Of a stretch of 5,867 bases of DNA, positions 1-5,756 are shown piece after piece; position 1 is the first letter of the stretch, and the number at the start of each line of letters is the position of its first letter. Under the pieces are notes generated by a model. The model made no database searches and had not been told where the DNA came from. It was given only the letters and a program-made list of their open reading frames with translations. Source of the DNA: Bacteroidales bacterium (GTDB lineage: Bacteria; Bacteroidota; Bacteroidia; Bacteroidales; UBA7960); NCBI GenBank assembly GCA_007128045.1, contig SKYG01000138.1, positions 1 through 5,867 on the forward strand, written 5' to 3'. A program made the translations under genes and the position numbers.

Positions 1-2
1 AC

Positions 3-242
3 TATAAAACTGTTGATGCAGTAATAAGAAATTTTGAAATAATAGGCGAAGCTTCAAAAAATATCCCACCAGAAATAAAAGATAAATATCCTGAGGTACC
101 ATGGGCTGAAATGTATTTGATGAGGAACAAAGTAACTCATGAATATTTCGGTGTCGATTATGAGATCATTTGGGATATTGCTAAGAATCACTTGCCTGAC
201 AATAAGAATCAGATAGAAAGTATATTAAAACCAGGACATTAA
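3..242 (+). CDS. HepT-like ribonuclease (DUF86) toxin, C-terminal part, 5' end outside window
   Basis: The reading frame is open from the window edge and ends in TAA, giving 79 visible residues; the family is usually about 110-115 long, so roughly the first third is missing. The visible part has the DUF86/HepT signature: a GEASKNIP segment near residue 15 and, near residue 41, RNKVTHEYFG, which fits the RX4-6HXY motif of the HEPN superfamily active site. Known family role: HepT is the toxin partner of the minimal nucleotidyltransferase MntA, which neutralises it by modifying the tyrosine of that motif. R, H and Y are all present, so the active site looks intact. No nucleotidyltransferase gene follows, so any cognate antitoxin must lie upstream, outside the window, or be absent. 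Family assignment is firm; toxicity here is inferred. Confidence 0.87.
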   Translation, partial: YKTVDAVIRNFEIIGEASKNIPPEIKDKYPEVPWAEMYLMRNKVTHEYFGVDYEIIWDIAKNHLPDNKNQIESILKPGH

Positions 243-244
243 GC

Positions 245-409
245 ACTGGGCATAACATCAAATACCGTTCCGAAGAAGATTTGAAGAAAGTCCACCAAGC
301 AGGCACCCGGGAAGAAACATCCCCCTTCCCGGAAGAAGTGCTATTGCTCAGTTGTCGAAGTATGTCGTCACCAAAGAACCTGCCCTTGTTTCACAACTGC
401 CACGTATGA
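245..409 (+). pseudogene. unidentified coding scrap downstream of hepT
   Basis: From 245 there is an open stretch with protein-like composition (about 30 residues beginning HNIKYRSEEDLKKVHQAG), in a different frame from both the HepT gene and the rhodanese remnant that follows. It has no obvious start. The charged, helix-like part ends near 340, about where recognisable rhodanese-protein sequence begins in another frame. I do not recognise the family. It reads as a fragment of a longer gene joined to other debris rather than a small gene in its own right; it could also be chance coding-like sequence. Confidence 0.2.
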
Positions 410-567
410 AAGAGATAAATGCGGAGACCTTCAAAGAAATGATTGAAAATAGAAACGTTGCTGTTGTTGATACCCGCAGCTATCTTGCCTTTGGCAGCCA
501 GCATATTCACGGACCGTGGAGATGCGTGAAAGACATACAAAACTCAACAATGAAGATGCTATTATAA
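352..567 (+). pseudogene. remnant of MBL-fold hydrolase/rhodanese protein (start of rhodanese domain)
   Basis: The translation contains the linker and first strands of a rhodanese domain: PALVSQLPRMKEINAETFKE, then VAVVDTRSYLAFGSQHIHG. This matches the middle-to-C-terminal part of Bacteroidota metallo-beta-lactamase-fold proteins of the persulfide dioxygenase type, where a PALL.ELP linker is followed by a VVDTR...FA.GHIPG rhodanese segment. Such proteins are about 450 residues long and act in sulfide/persulfide handling. Here the metal-binding MBL domain is entirely missing upstream, and similarity stops at about 522, before the catalytic loop of the rhodanese. The last ~15 residues are out-of-register junk. 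The only in-frame start near the 5' edge is a TTG at 352, and similarity may extend back to about 340. It is therefore a dead fragment, not a small rhodanese gene. The assignment rests on motif recall, not an alignment. Confidence 0.6.
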
Positions 568-646
568 TGGTTGGCATCTGACCTGAATTAAAAGCATGAA
601 TAATGCAGGTTAAAGACATTATTGGTTGCACTATAAAAACAAAAAT

Positions 647-835
647 ATGTCTGAACATAATGGTATAATGTTGCAGTACTTCCATTGGTACACGCCTGCT
701 GATGGGAGTTTGTGGAAACAACTGGCAGAAAATGCCCAAATGCTGGCCGACGCAGGGATAACCTCAGTTTGGCTTCCCCCAGCCTATAAAGGAGCTGCCG
801 GGGAAACACAACAACAATATCATTACACAGAGTGA
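647..835 (+). pseudogene. truncated cytoplasmic alpha-amylase (GH13), N-terminal 52 codons only
   Basis: An ATG at 647 opens a 62-codon frame whose first 52 residues match the N-terminus of cytoplasmic GH13 subfamily 5 alpha-amylases: NGIMLQYFHWYTPADGSLW, then LADAGITSVWLPPAYKGAAG, covering beta-strand 1 and the WLPPAYKG loop. The intact enzyme is about 480-500 residues and hydrolyses internal alpha-1,4 glucosidic bonds. Similarity stops near 802; the next ten residues (ETQQQYHYTE) are unrelated and end in TGA. All catalytic residues (Asp, Glu, Asp of the GH13 barrel) are lost, so no amylase activity is possible. An alternative in-frame start at 626 adds seven residues but looks less natural. 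The native start region survives, so the stub could still be translated. I see no TAnnTTTG box just upstream. Confidence 0.75.
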
Positions 836-1084
836 TTTACAAATCCTACTCATACGACATGACAAACATTGGTACGCTATGCAAAAGAGCCAAATCACGC
901 ACCCTCCAGGAATTCCAATATTTACCAGTATTCTGCTATTCTGGCGTTTATTTGAAAGGGCTCACTAAGGGCTCAAATCGGATTTAATAAAATGGCACAG
1001 AAGGGATATACCTGAGCATAGAATGAATGAAAATATGAGAACACCATTGGATTGCCTTGCGGCGATCCTTTAGTGGGGGTGACT
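836..1084. other. gene-free stretch between amylase remnant and hairpin array
   Basis: No frame on either strand gives a convincing protein. A plus-strand open frame of about 51 codons starting at GTG 832 and ending at 987 has no recognisable motif and no credible start context. A small direct repeat GGGCTCA occurs at 958-964 and 969-975, inside a weak TTTGA...TCAAA inverted repeat (951-977). The stretch probably belongs to the same degraded material as the two remnants to its left. Confidence 0.5.
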
Positions 1085-1090
1085 CAAACC

Positions 1091-1130
1091 AAAAGCCCTG
1101 GTTCGCTATCGCTCACCATAGGGCTTTTTT
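1091..1130 (+). terminator. terminator-like hairpin, U-tract on plus strand
   Basis: AAAAGCCCT at 1091-1099 pairs with AGGGCTTTT near 1121-1129, followed by one more T; inside, GGT/ACC can add three pairs around a loop of about 12 bases. On the plus strand this gives a stem ending in six U residues, suiting transcripts entering from the remnant region on the left. On the minus strand it also ends in four U residues, so it could act as a back-up terminator for tRNA-Tyr read-through. Confidence 0.55.
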
Positions 1131-1166
1131 CCTGCCCCGAACTCCAGAGCAAGCTCTGGGTTCAGG
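1131..1166. repeat. central hairpin between the two terminators
   Basis: CCAGAG (1144-1149) pairs with CTCTGG (1154-1159) around a CAAG tetraloop. The stem is extended by GAAC (1139-1142) with GTTC (1160-1163) past a single bulged T, and by CCT (1131-1133) with AGG (1164-1166) across a CCCC-containing bulge. It has no U-tract, so it is not a terminator by itself. It sits in the middle of the larger inverted repeat and would cap that structure. Its function is unknown. Confidence 0.6.
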
Positions 1167-1171
1167 CCATG

Positions 1172-1204
1172 AAAAAAGCCCTGCGGCATTGCCGCAGGGC
1201 TTTT
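1172..1204 (-). terminator. rho-independent terminator of tRNA-Tyr
   Basis: A 10-bp GC-rich perfect stem, GCCCTGCGGC (1178-1187) with GCCGCAGGGC (1191-1200), has a three-base loop, ATT. Six A residues flank it on the left and four T on the right. Read on the minus strand the hairpin is followed by six U residues, and it starts 5 bases beyond the end of the tRNA CCA. This is the expected primary terminator for the tRNA gene, and the four-U tail on the plus strand makes it weakly bidirectional. Confidence 0.85.
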
Positions 1205-1208
1205 GGTT

Positions 1209-1293
1209 TGGTGGGGGAGGAAGGATTCGAACCTCCGAAGGCGTAGCCAACAGATTTACAGTCTGCCCCATTTGACCGCTCTGGAACTCCCCC
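1209..1293 (-). tRNA. tRNA-Tyr (anticodon GTA)
   Basis: On the minus strand the 7-bp acceptor stem GGGGGAG pairs with CTCCCCC (plus-strand 1287-1293 and 1213-1219). The T arm is GGAGG-TTCGAAT-CCTTC. The anticodon stem GCAGA/TCTGT encloses the loop CTGTAAA, whose anticodon GTA lies at plus-strand 1257-1259. A long class II variable region of about 13 bases with a GGC/GCC stem (TGGCTACGCCTTC) fits bacterial tRNA-Tyr. The discriminator base is A and CCA is encoded (1209-1211). All arms are intact, so it should be functional. It lies between a flippase gene upstream and a field of gene fragments downstream, a position typical of integration sites at tRNA 3' ends. Confidence 0.95.
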
Positions 1294-1321
1294 TGGGCAA
1301 CTAAAGTACATAATGGCGGGG

Positions 1322-1329
1322 CAAAGATA
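1322..1329 (-). promoter_or_regulatory. Bacteroidota-type -7 box for tRNA-Tyr
   Basis: The minus strand reads TATCTTTG, an exact match to the Bacteroidota primary sigma factor -7 consensus TAnnTTTG, 28 bases upstream of the first base of the tRNA. The -33 region is T-rich but has no clean TTTG, as expected for a weak -33 element. The match and position are seen directly; promoter activity is inferred. Confidence 0.7.
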
Positions 1330-1385
1330 CTTATTCAGACCGAAAAGTAAAGAAAAAAATGCGTTCCGAAATCCGGTAAATCCGA

Positions 1386-2882
1386 TTAATTCTGAGGATC
1401 AGCGTCTTTAAACAACATTTTTTTGTATTTGGCCAACAAGGCATTGATATCTCCGGATATATTCAGAAAATATACCGGGATGATGAACAACAGGGCTGCA
1501 GCACTGCTACGCAATAATACATCAACGAAGAGGTTTGCGATCTGGCCAATGGCGCCTGAGATCATCATGATCGCAAATAAAATGATGGGTACCGGTACCT
1601 GCCTCCATTCAAAAGGCTGAAGCCGGAAATGAACCCTGATGAAAATGATCCGTATCAGGTTAAAGGCGATCATGGAGAACATGCTTGCCAGAGCAGCACC
1701 ATTCATCCCAAGAATTGGTATAAGAATCAGGTTGGTGATGACCGCAACAACCACCAGTACAATGGTGAAATACAGATCATAACGAAATTTTTTTGACGTA
1801 AGCAAAATGGTGCCATTCAACCCAGCGGCCATGTCAAACAGCTTGCCCATCCCAAGAAAAAGAAAAACAAACCTGCCTGCCTCATAATCTCCTGGCATCA
1901 GCATAAATATGGAGTCCAGGTTTACCCATATGAGAAGAAACATGCTTCCACCAATCACCATATTGGTGGCAGTTGCCTTTTGGTAGATGTTTTGCATGCT
2001 TCTCAAGTCGCGGCTTTTCCAATATTTTGCCACGATGGGCCCCGACACCTTTAACATGGAACGGTAGGGGATGAGCAGTACAGAAGTGATAAACACCATG
2101 GTGGTATACACCCCGGCGGTGCCCAGGTCAATCATTCCTGCAACCATTAGTGAGTCTATACTCGAGAGAAGCATCGCACTAAGGTTGTTGAACAAGGAGA
2201 ACAGGCCATATACCACCATGATCTTTCCCAGTCTTCTGACGCTGCTTGTTATCGTGGGATGGATAAGCAGTTGTTTGATGATCAAGGTGTATATTACGAT
2301 CACTATTGCCGGCAGGCAGTTCACGGCTACATATAAGGCCACAAATCCCGGGAAGCTGATCAGGTTCAATGCAAATAACAAGATGGTTATGGTGATGAAT
2401 ATCCTAAGAAACAGCTCATGAATAACCGACGGTGCCGTATTTTTATGCAGGCTGCGAAGATAGGACTCAAAGAACTGGTAAAACAGGCTTGCCAGGGCCA
2501 TGGGTACCACGAACCAGATGTATTCTACCAGCAGCGGACTTGAGTTCGAGTAAAGTAGTTCGAAAGGTTTTTGAAGGATTGCAAATAAAAGTGTAGCAAT
2601 TATGAAACCAGCAGAAATAAGTACCATCATGGCGAACAGAAATCCGTGATGTTTCTTGCTATGATCATTAAAGAACGGGAAAAACCGCAGGGTGATGTTA
2701 TAGGAGCCCATGGCAGCAACCTGGGCATAGATCACGGATATGGTGATCATGATGTTGGCCAGCCCAACCTGTTCTGTAGTCAGGAAATTGGTAAACAGGA
2801 ATACTTTGTTCAGGTAGCCGATGACAGCCCCGATGTAGGAAATTATGGTGATCCGGAAACTGTCGCGCTGTACGATACCCAT
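1386..2882 (-). CDS. Wzx/MATE-type oligosaccharide flippase (polysaccharide biosynthesis protein)
   Basis: This 498-residue integral membrane protein has about 12-14 hydrophobic segments, for example near residues 12-33, 43-60, 82-103, 120-140, 160-177, 180-203, 222-245, 260-278, 308-327, 373-392, 395-415, 432-450 and 459-475. Its length and layout fit the MOP exporter superfamily (polysaccharide synthesis/Wzx branch), which flips lipid-linked oligosaccharides across the inner membrane for O-antigen, capsule or exopolysaccharide assembly. Family-like segments include SSIDSLMVAGMIDLGTAGVY (240-259), GLNGTILLTSKKFRYDLYF (354-372) and the ILIPILGMNGAALAS repeat-2 segment (386-400). The ATG at 2880-2882 is the first start after an in-frame TGA ten codons upstream; no Shine-Dalgarno is visible, as usual in this phylum. 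No glycosyltransferases are nearby, so the substrate cannot be inferred. The gene ends in TAA with at most a weak hairpin before an A7/T7 run at 1353-1359, so some read-through toward tRNA-Tyr is possible. Confidence 0.88.
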   Translation of the reverse strand: MGIVQRDSFRITIISYIGAVIGYLNKVFLFTNFLTTEQVGLANIMITISVIYAQVAAMGSYNITLRFFPFFNDHSKKHHGFLFAMMVLISAGFIIATLLFAILQKPFELLYSNSSPLLVEYIWFVVPMALASLFYQFFESYLRSLHKNTAPSVIHELFLRIFITITILLFALNLISFPGFVALYVAVNCLPAIVIVIYTLIIKQLLIHPTITSSVRRLGKIMVVYGLFSLFNNLSAMLLSSIDSLMVAGMIDLGTAGVYTTMVFITSVLLIPYRSMLKVSGPIVAKYWKSRDLRSMQNIYQKATATNMVIGGSMFLLIWVNLDSIFMLMPGDYEAGRFVFLFLGMGKLFDMAAGLNGTILLTSKKFRYDLYFTIVLVVVAVITNLILIPILGMNGAALASMFSMIAFNLIRIIFIRVHFRLQPFEWRQVPVPIILFAIMMISGAIGQIANLFVDVLLRSSAAALLFIIPVYFLNISGDINALLAKYKKMLFKDADPQN

Positions 2883-2908
2883 ATTAATGTAATAATGCCA
2901 TCATGCAA

Positions 2909-3038
2909 ATTGTCAGATATCCCTCTGTGACTGGGTTCAATAAGTATGTCAGTACGGGGTCGCTCTACATGGAGTCGGGACAAATGTTCCTGTATGTCGG
3001 AAAGCCATCCGAGCGATGTAAATAAACTATTGTCAGAT
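2909..3038. repeat. 10-bp direct repeat in the flippase leader
   Basis: ATTGTCAGAT occurs at 2909-2918 and again at 3029-3038, a start-to-start distance of exactly 120 bases. Both copies lie between the presumed promoter (3057-3064) and the flippase start. They could be sites for one regulator or chance. No palindromic structure is obvious in either copy. Confidence 0.35.
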
Positions 3039-3056
3039 GAATGACCGGTTTTTTTA

Positions 3057-3064
3057 CAAAGGTA
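3057..3064 (-). promoter_or_regulatory. Bacteroidota-type -7 box for the flippase gene
   Basis: The minus strand reads TACCTTTG, matching TAnnTTTG, 30 bases after the stop codon of the hybrid kinase and about 175 bases before the flippase ATG. It implies independent transcription of the flippase with a leader of roughly 165 bases. The upstream -33 region is TA-rich without a clear TTTG. No strong terminator separates it from the kinase gene, so read-through from the kinase operon is also possible. Confidence 0.55.
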
Positions 3065-3094
3065 AATAAGCCTGGGCTAATTGATTGAAAATCT

Positions 3095-5362
3095 TTAAAA
3101 ATACTTTCTGAACACATGCCTGAGCTTCTCCATATTAAACGGCTTGGTGATGTAATCGTCGAATACATCGCCGTATTGATGCATTTCTGATTTCAATGCG
3201 TAGGCAGTCTGGGCGATCACCGGCAAATGGGGCTTTAACGATTTGATCTGTTTGGTGGCCGTATAGCCATCCATGACCGGCATTTTAATGTCCATCAGCA
3301 CCAGGTCTATTTGTTGCTCACGGCAAATATCGATGGCTTCCTGGCCGTTATCAGCATGTATTAACTGGATGACGATTGTATCAAAAAGGGTTTCCAGTAA
3401 GGCCTCCAGATAGGCAAAGTTTGCTGCTTCGTCTTCGGCCACCAATAACGTGATGGATTTTTCTTTTTCTGCTGCTGATATTTCTGGTATTGATGGTATG
3501 TTCTCCGCGTTGCCTTTCACGGCTTTGTATGGGATGGTGAACTGAAATGTGGCGCCTTTTCCAGGTTCAGACTCCACCCATATAGCCCCGCTCATCAACT
3601 CAACAAAGCCCTTGCAGATGGATAAGCCCAAACCGGTTCCGCCAAAATCACGACTTATGGTGTCATCGGCCTGGGTAAAACGCTCAAAGATCATTGTCGC
3701 TTTACTTTGGTCGATGCCAATACCTGTATCCCTGACATAAAACCTAAGCTTGTTATCCTGTTTTTGGCATCCTACGACAACCTTTCCTTCTTCAGTAAAC
3801 TTGAGTGCGTTTGTAATCAGGTTATTGAGAATCTGAACGAGTTTGGTTTTGTCTGTATATACCAGGGCTTCCTCTTCAGGCAGCAATTGTTCGGCAGTGA
3901 GCAGGATGCCTTTGCTATTGGCTTGCCTGGTAAAGGTGGATATCTGGTCAACAATGAGCTCGTTGATATGGATGTTGTCGCTGCGCAATCGTTCCTGCCC
4001 TGTTTCCAGCGATGAGATGGTGATGATGTCGTCAATGATTGAGGTAAGCTGCCAGCCGCGTTCAATAATGATATCCGTGAAATGCTTACGCCTTCCTTCA
4101 TCAATATCCGGATTGTTGATCAATTCAGAGAATCCGATAATTGAATTCAGCGGCGTGCGGATCTCGTGCGACATATTTTGTAAAAAAGCTGTTTTTAGAC
4201 GGTTAGCTTCTTCAGCCTTCTCTTTTGCTTTGATAAGGTCGCGTTCCATTCTTTTGCGTTCGTTTACCTCTTTCGCCAAATCACGGGCATGTTGTTTCCA
4301 GGTTTCGTAGTGGTGAATGTTCTCAATGATATGTGCTGCCTGGTTGGCAAAGCCGTGCAACATGTGAATCTCTTCATCTGTAAGAATGTGTATTTTATCT
4401 ATTGATGATAAAATCAAAACACCAATGGTTTTTTCTCTGACCCGGATGGGCATATAATGATTGGAACGCAGCTTCCTTAAGTTAATAATCTCTTGTTCTG
4501 CAGGTGTGAGTTTGGCTGATAATGCATCAGCCATTAAGACAGGTTTACCTGTTCTGAAAGTCCTTTCAATATGAGGATGATCCTTCAGAATGGCGACTCG
4601 GAAATGTTCCGGGAAGTCATCAGGTAGTGCTGGCGATGTAGCTGCCAATCTGATGCTTTCTTCAGGGTGTTGCAGGTAAATGGCACCACTAACCAGCCCG
4701 GGAATCTTGATAGCATTGTCGACGATCATCTGCATGACCTTTTTTTGTTCCAGCGTCGAAGTCATCTTCTGACTTATTTCAAGGAAAGATTCAAGTCGCT
4801 GATTGCTTTTTTGTATCGCCTCTTCTATCTTGAGTCTATTCGTAAAATTGCTTACCAGTCTGACAAATGCTTCAATCAGATCTGTTTTTTGGGGCGTTGT
4901 TTTATTCTGGGTGATCATGGTGATGTTACCCAATAGCTGCTTATGTTGCTTAAAAGCTATGCAATACATCTTGTCGATGGATAACAGTTTATGTATGGCT
5001 TTTTCAATGAAATTCGAAAATTTGTTGTTAAAGAGGCCTGGAATATCAAGTGGCACCTCTGTTAGTCTTCCGCTAAATATTTTTTTGTAATATTTTGTGC
5101 TGATATCCCCTTCCAGTTTACTGATATCCTGTCCGAAAACCTTGCTTAGCTTTTTAATATTCTTTTCAACGCCTTCAATATGTTGCATTTTCCACCGGTT
5201 TGTAACATTGTTGAACTCGACGATGGAGACAATACTATGGCCATCTAATAGCTGGTTAATTTTTTTTGCGGTATAAGCAAAAATATCTTTGATAGAAGTA
5301 GTACAGGAAAGGTCGTTGGCAGATTGAGCAAGAAAAGCGTAACGTTGTTCGCTTTCATGCAA
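3095..5362 (-). CDS. hybrid sensor histidine kinase/response regulator (GAF-GAF-HisKA-HATPase-REC), main part of an amber-interrupted gene
   Basis: This is the 755-codon segment downstream of an in-frame TAG. Numbering from the TTG at 5360-5362: two GAF-like sensor domains (about 20-175 and 195-350, the second the more typical), a charged coiled coil (about 352-390), and HisKA with H-box FLQNMSHEIRTPLNS and phospho-acceptor His399. The HATPase domain has N-box NNLITNALKF (513-522), G1 DTGIGI (545-550), F-box FERFTQ (559-564) and G2 GGTGLGL (574-580). A C-terminal REC domain (about 637-752) carries acidic E643/D644, phospho-acceptor Asp691 in MDIKMP, Thr719 and Lys740. All catalytic residues are present. 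There is no transmembrane segment or DNA-binding domain, so it is a cytoplasmic phosphorelay protein that needs an HPt partner or acts through phosphatase/sink activity. The TTG start is doubtful: the first ATG is at codon 59 (5186-5188), inside GAF1, and the frame continues upstream into the PAS fragment at 5468-5737, which points to one original ~880-codon gene. Confidence 0.9.
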   Translation of the reverse strand: MHESEQRYAFLAQSANDLSCTTSIKDIFAYTAKKINQLLDGHSIVSIVEFNNVTNRWKMQHIEGVEKNIKKLSKVFGQDISKLEGDISTKYYKKIFSGRLTEVPLDIPGLFNNKFSNFIEKAIHKLLSIDKMYCIAFKQHKQLLGNITMITQNKTTPQKTDLIEAFVRLVSNFTNRLKIEEAIQKSNQRLESFLEISQKMTSTLEQKKVMQMIVDNAIKIPGLVSGAIYLQHPEESIRLAATSPALPDDFPEHFRVAILKDHPHIERTFRTGKPVLMADALSAKLTPAEQEIINLRKLRSNHYMPIRVREKTIGVLILSSIDKIHILTDEEIHMLHGFANQAAHIIENIHHYETWKQHARDLAKEVNERKRMERDLIKAKEKAEEANRLKTAFLQNMSHEIRTPLNSIIGFSELINNPDIDEGRRKHFTDIIIERGWQLTSIIDDIITISSLETGQERLRSDNIHINELIVDQISTFTRQANSKGILLTAEQLLPEEEALVYTDKTKLVQILNNLITNALKFTEEGKVVVGCQKQDNKLRFYVRDTGIGIDQSKATMIFERFTQADDTISRDFGGTGLGLSICKGFVELMSGAIWVESEPGKGATFQFTIPYKAVKGNAENIPSIPEISAAEKEKSITLLVAEDEAANFAYLEALLETLFDTIVIQLIHADNGQEAIDICREQQIDLVLMDIKMPVMDGYTATKQIKSLKPHLPVIAQTAYALKSEMHQYGDVFDDYITKPFNMEKLRHVFRKYF

Positions 5363-5467
5363 TGCAATCTCGGAAAGTTTTCGTTCGGTAATGTCTTGAA
5401 ATATGCATGCGAACTGGCCTTTGACAGGAGAGAATGCACTAACCTCAAAATGTTTTCCTAACCTGCC

Positions 5468-5470
5468 CTA
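5468..5470 (-). other. in-frame amber codon splitting the kinase gene
   Basis: On the minus strand the frame from the ATG at 5737 reads FQNY-TAG-GRLGKHFEVSAFSPVKGQFA and on through ACIFQDITERKLSEIA without any other stop until 3095. The sequence on both sides is standard PAS core in the same frame, so this is a single nonsense codon and not a frameshift. In related PAS domains the FENYS...L..YFEV pattern suggests the lost residue was Ser (TCG to TAG is one base). The other complete genes here end in TAA. Confidence 0.9.
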
Positions 5471-5737
5471 ATAGTTTTGGAATGAAACCGGTTCGCCTGT
5501 AAGTGCTACCTTGCCGTATGTCTCAATCCAGTAATGCTCTGTACCTGGCAATACCTCGAGTACGGTTCGGTCTATAACCATGTCTGCCTTTAACCCAATA
5601 ATGCGTTCAAAGGCCGGATTCACCAAAAGGAAACGATAGTCTGATGGGATCCCGTCATCACCACAAATAATCTCATGCAGCGCATAACCGAAGGGCGCCT
5701 CTTGTATAATTTGTTGATAAAAACCGTTCTTTTTCAT
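5468..5737 (-). pseudogene. PAS domain fragment, N-terminus of the hybrid histidine kinase
   Basis: Eighty-nine codons from ATG (5735-5737) to the amber stop encode the first two thirds of a PAS sensor domain: QQIIQEAPFGYALHEII, DYRFLLVNPAFERIIGLKAD, VLEVLPGTEHYWIETYGKVA, TGEPVSFQNY. This is the PAS subtype common at the head of Bacteroidota kinases. The rest of the PAS domain (35 codons, 5363-5467, ending in DITERKLSEIA) follows in the same frame after the stop. Alone, the peptide is an incomplete PAS fold. The start lies 19 bases after the stop of another kinase gene, so the two probably form one transcription unit. With the downstream part the intact protein would have about 880 residues, with His524 and Asp816 as the phosphorelay residues. 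Confidence 0.8.
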
Positions 5738-5756
5738 GCGGATGCTTGATTTATAC

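Larger units (their letters stand above)
1085..1210. repeat. perfect 16-bp inverted repeat bracketing three hairpins next to tRNA-Tyr
   Basis: CAAACCAAAAGCCCTG at 1085-1100 is the exact reverse complement of CAGGGCTTTTGGTTTG at 1195-1210. The arms lie 94 bases apart, and the right arm overlaps the first two plus-strand bases of the tRNA CCA end (1209-1210). Each arm also forms a local hairpin: the left with AGGGCTTTT near 1121-1129, the right with GCCCTGCGGC at 1178-1187. Local and long-range pairings are therefore mutually exclusive. The arms may be two related terminator halves of the AAAAGCCC/GGGCTTTT type common in Bacteroidota. Confidence 0.8.

Noticed and set aside
832..987. A 51-codon plus-strand frame from GTG
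   Set aside because: No recognisable motif, an implausible start overlapping the amylase remnant stop, and no promoter or conserved composition.
1085..1210. CRISPR-like or insertion-sequence interpretation of the repeated AAAAGCCC motifs
   Set aside because: The copies are inverted rather than direct, spacing is irregular, there is no transposase nearby, and terminator hairpins explain most of the pattern.
1052..1275. Two plus-strand open frames running through the hairpins and tRNA-Tyr
   Set aside because: They overlap the antisense strand of an intact tRNA and its terminators, so they are chance frames in structured non-coding DNA.
1353..1385. Possible terminator after the flippase gene on the minus strand
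   Set aside because: There is a run of seven T, but the preceding CCG...CGG pairing is only about three base pairs, too weak to call.
2949..3008. A 19-codon minus-strand open frame (ATG at 3006-3008) in the flippase leader as a possible leader peptide
   Set aside because: Its length is expected by chance, its composition (MAFRHTGTF...) shows no attenuation-type codon run, and no paired terminator/antiterminator is evident.
3066..3084. AATAAGC-CTGG-GCTAATT inverted repeat between kinase stop and flippase promoter as a terminator
   Set aside because: The stem has a mismatch and is AT-rich, and no U-tract follows on the minus strand.
3843..4310. A 155-codon plus-strand frame inside the kinase gene
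   Set aside because: It is antisense to HisKA/HATPase coding sequence with clear catalytic motifs; its composition is that of a codon-bias shadow.
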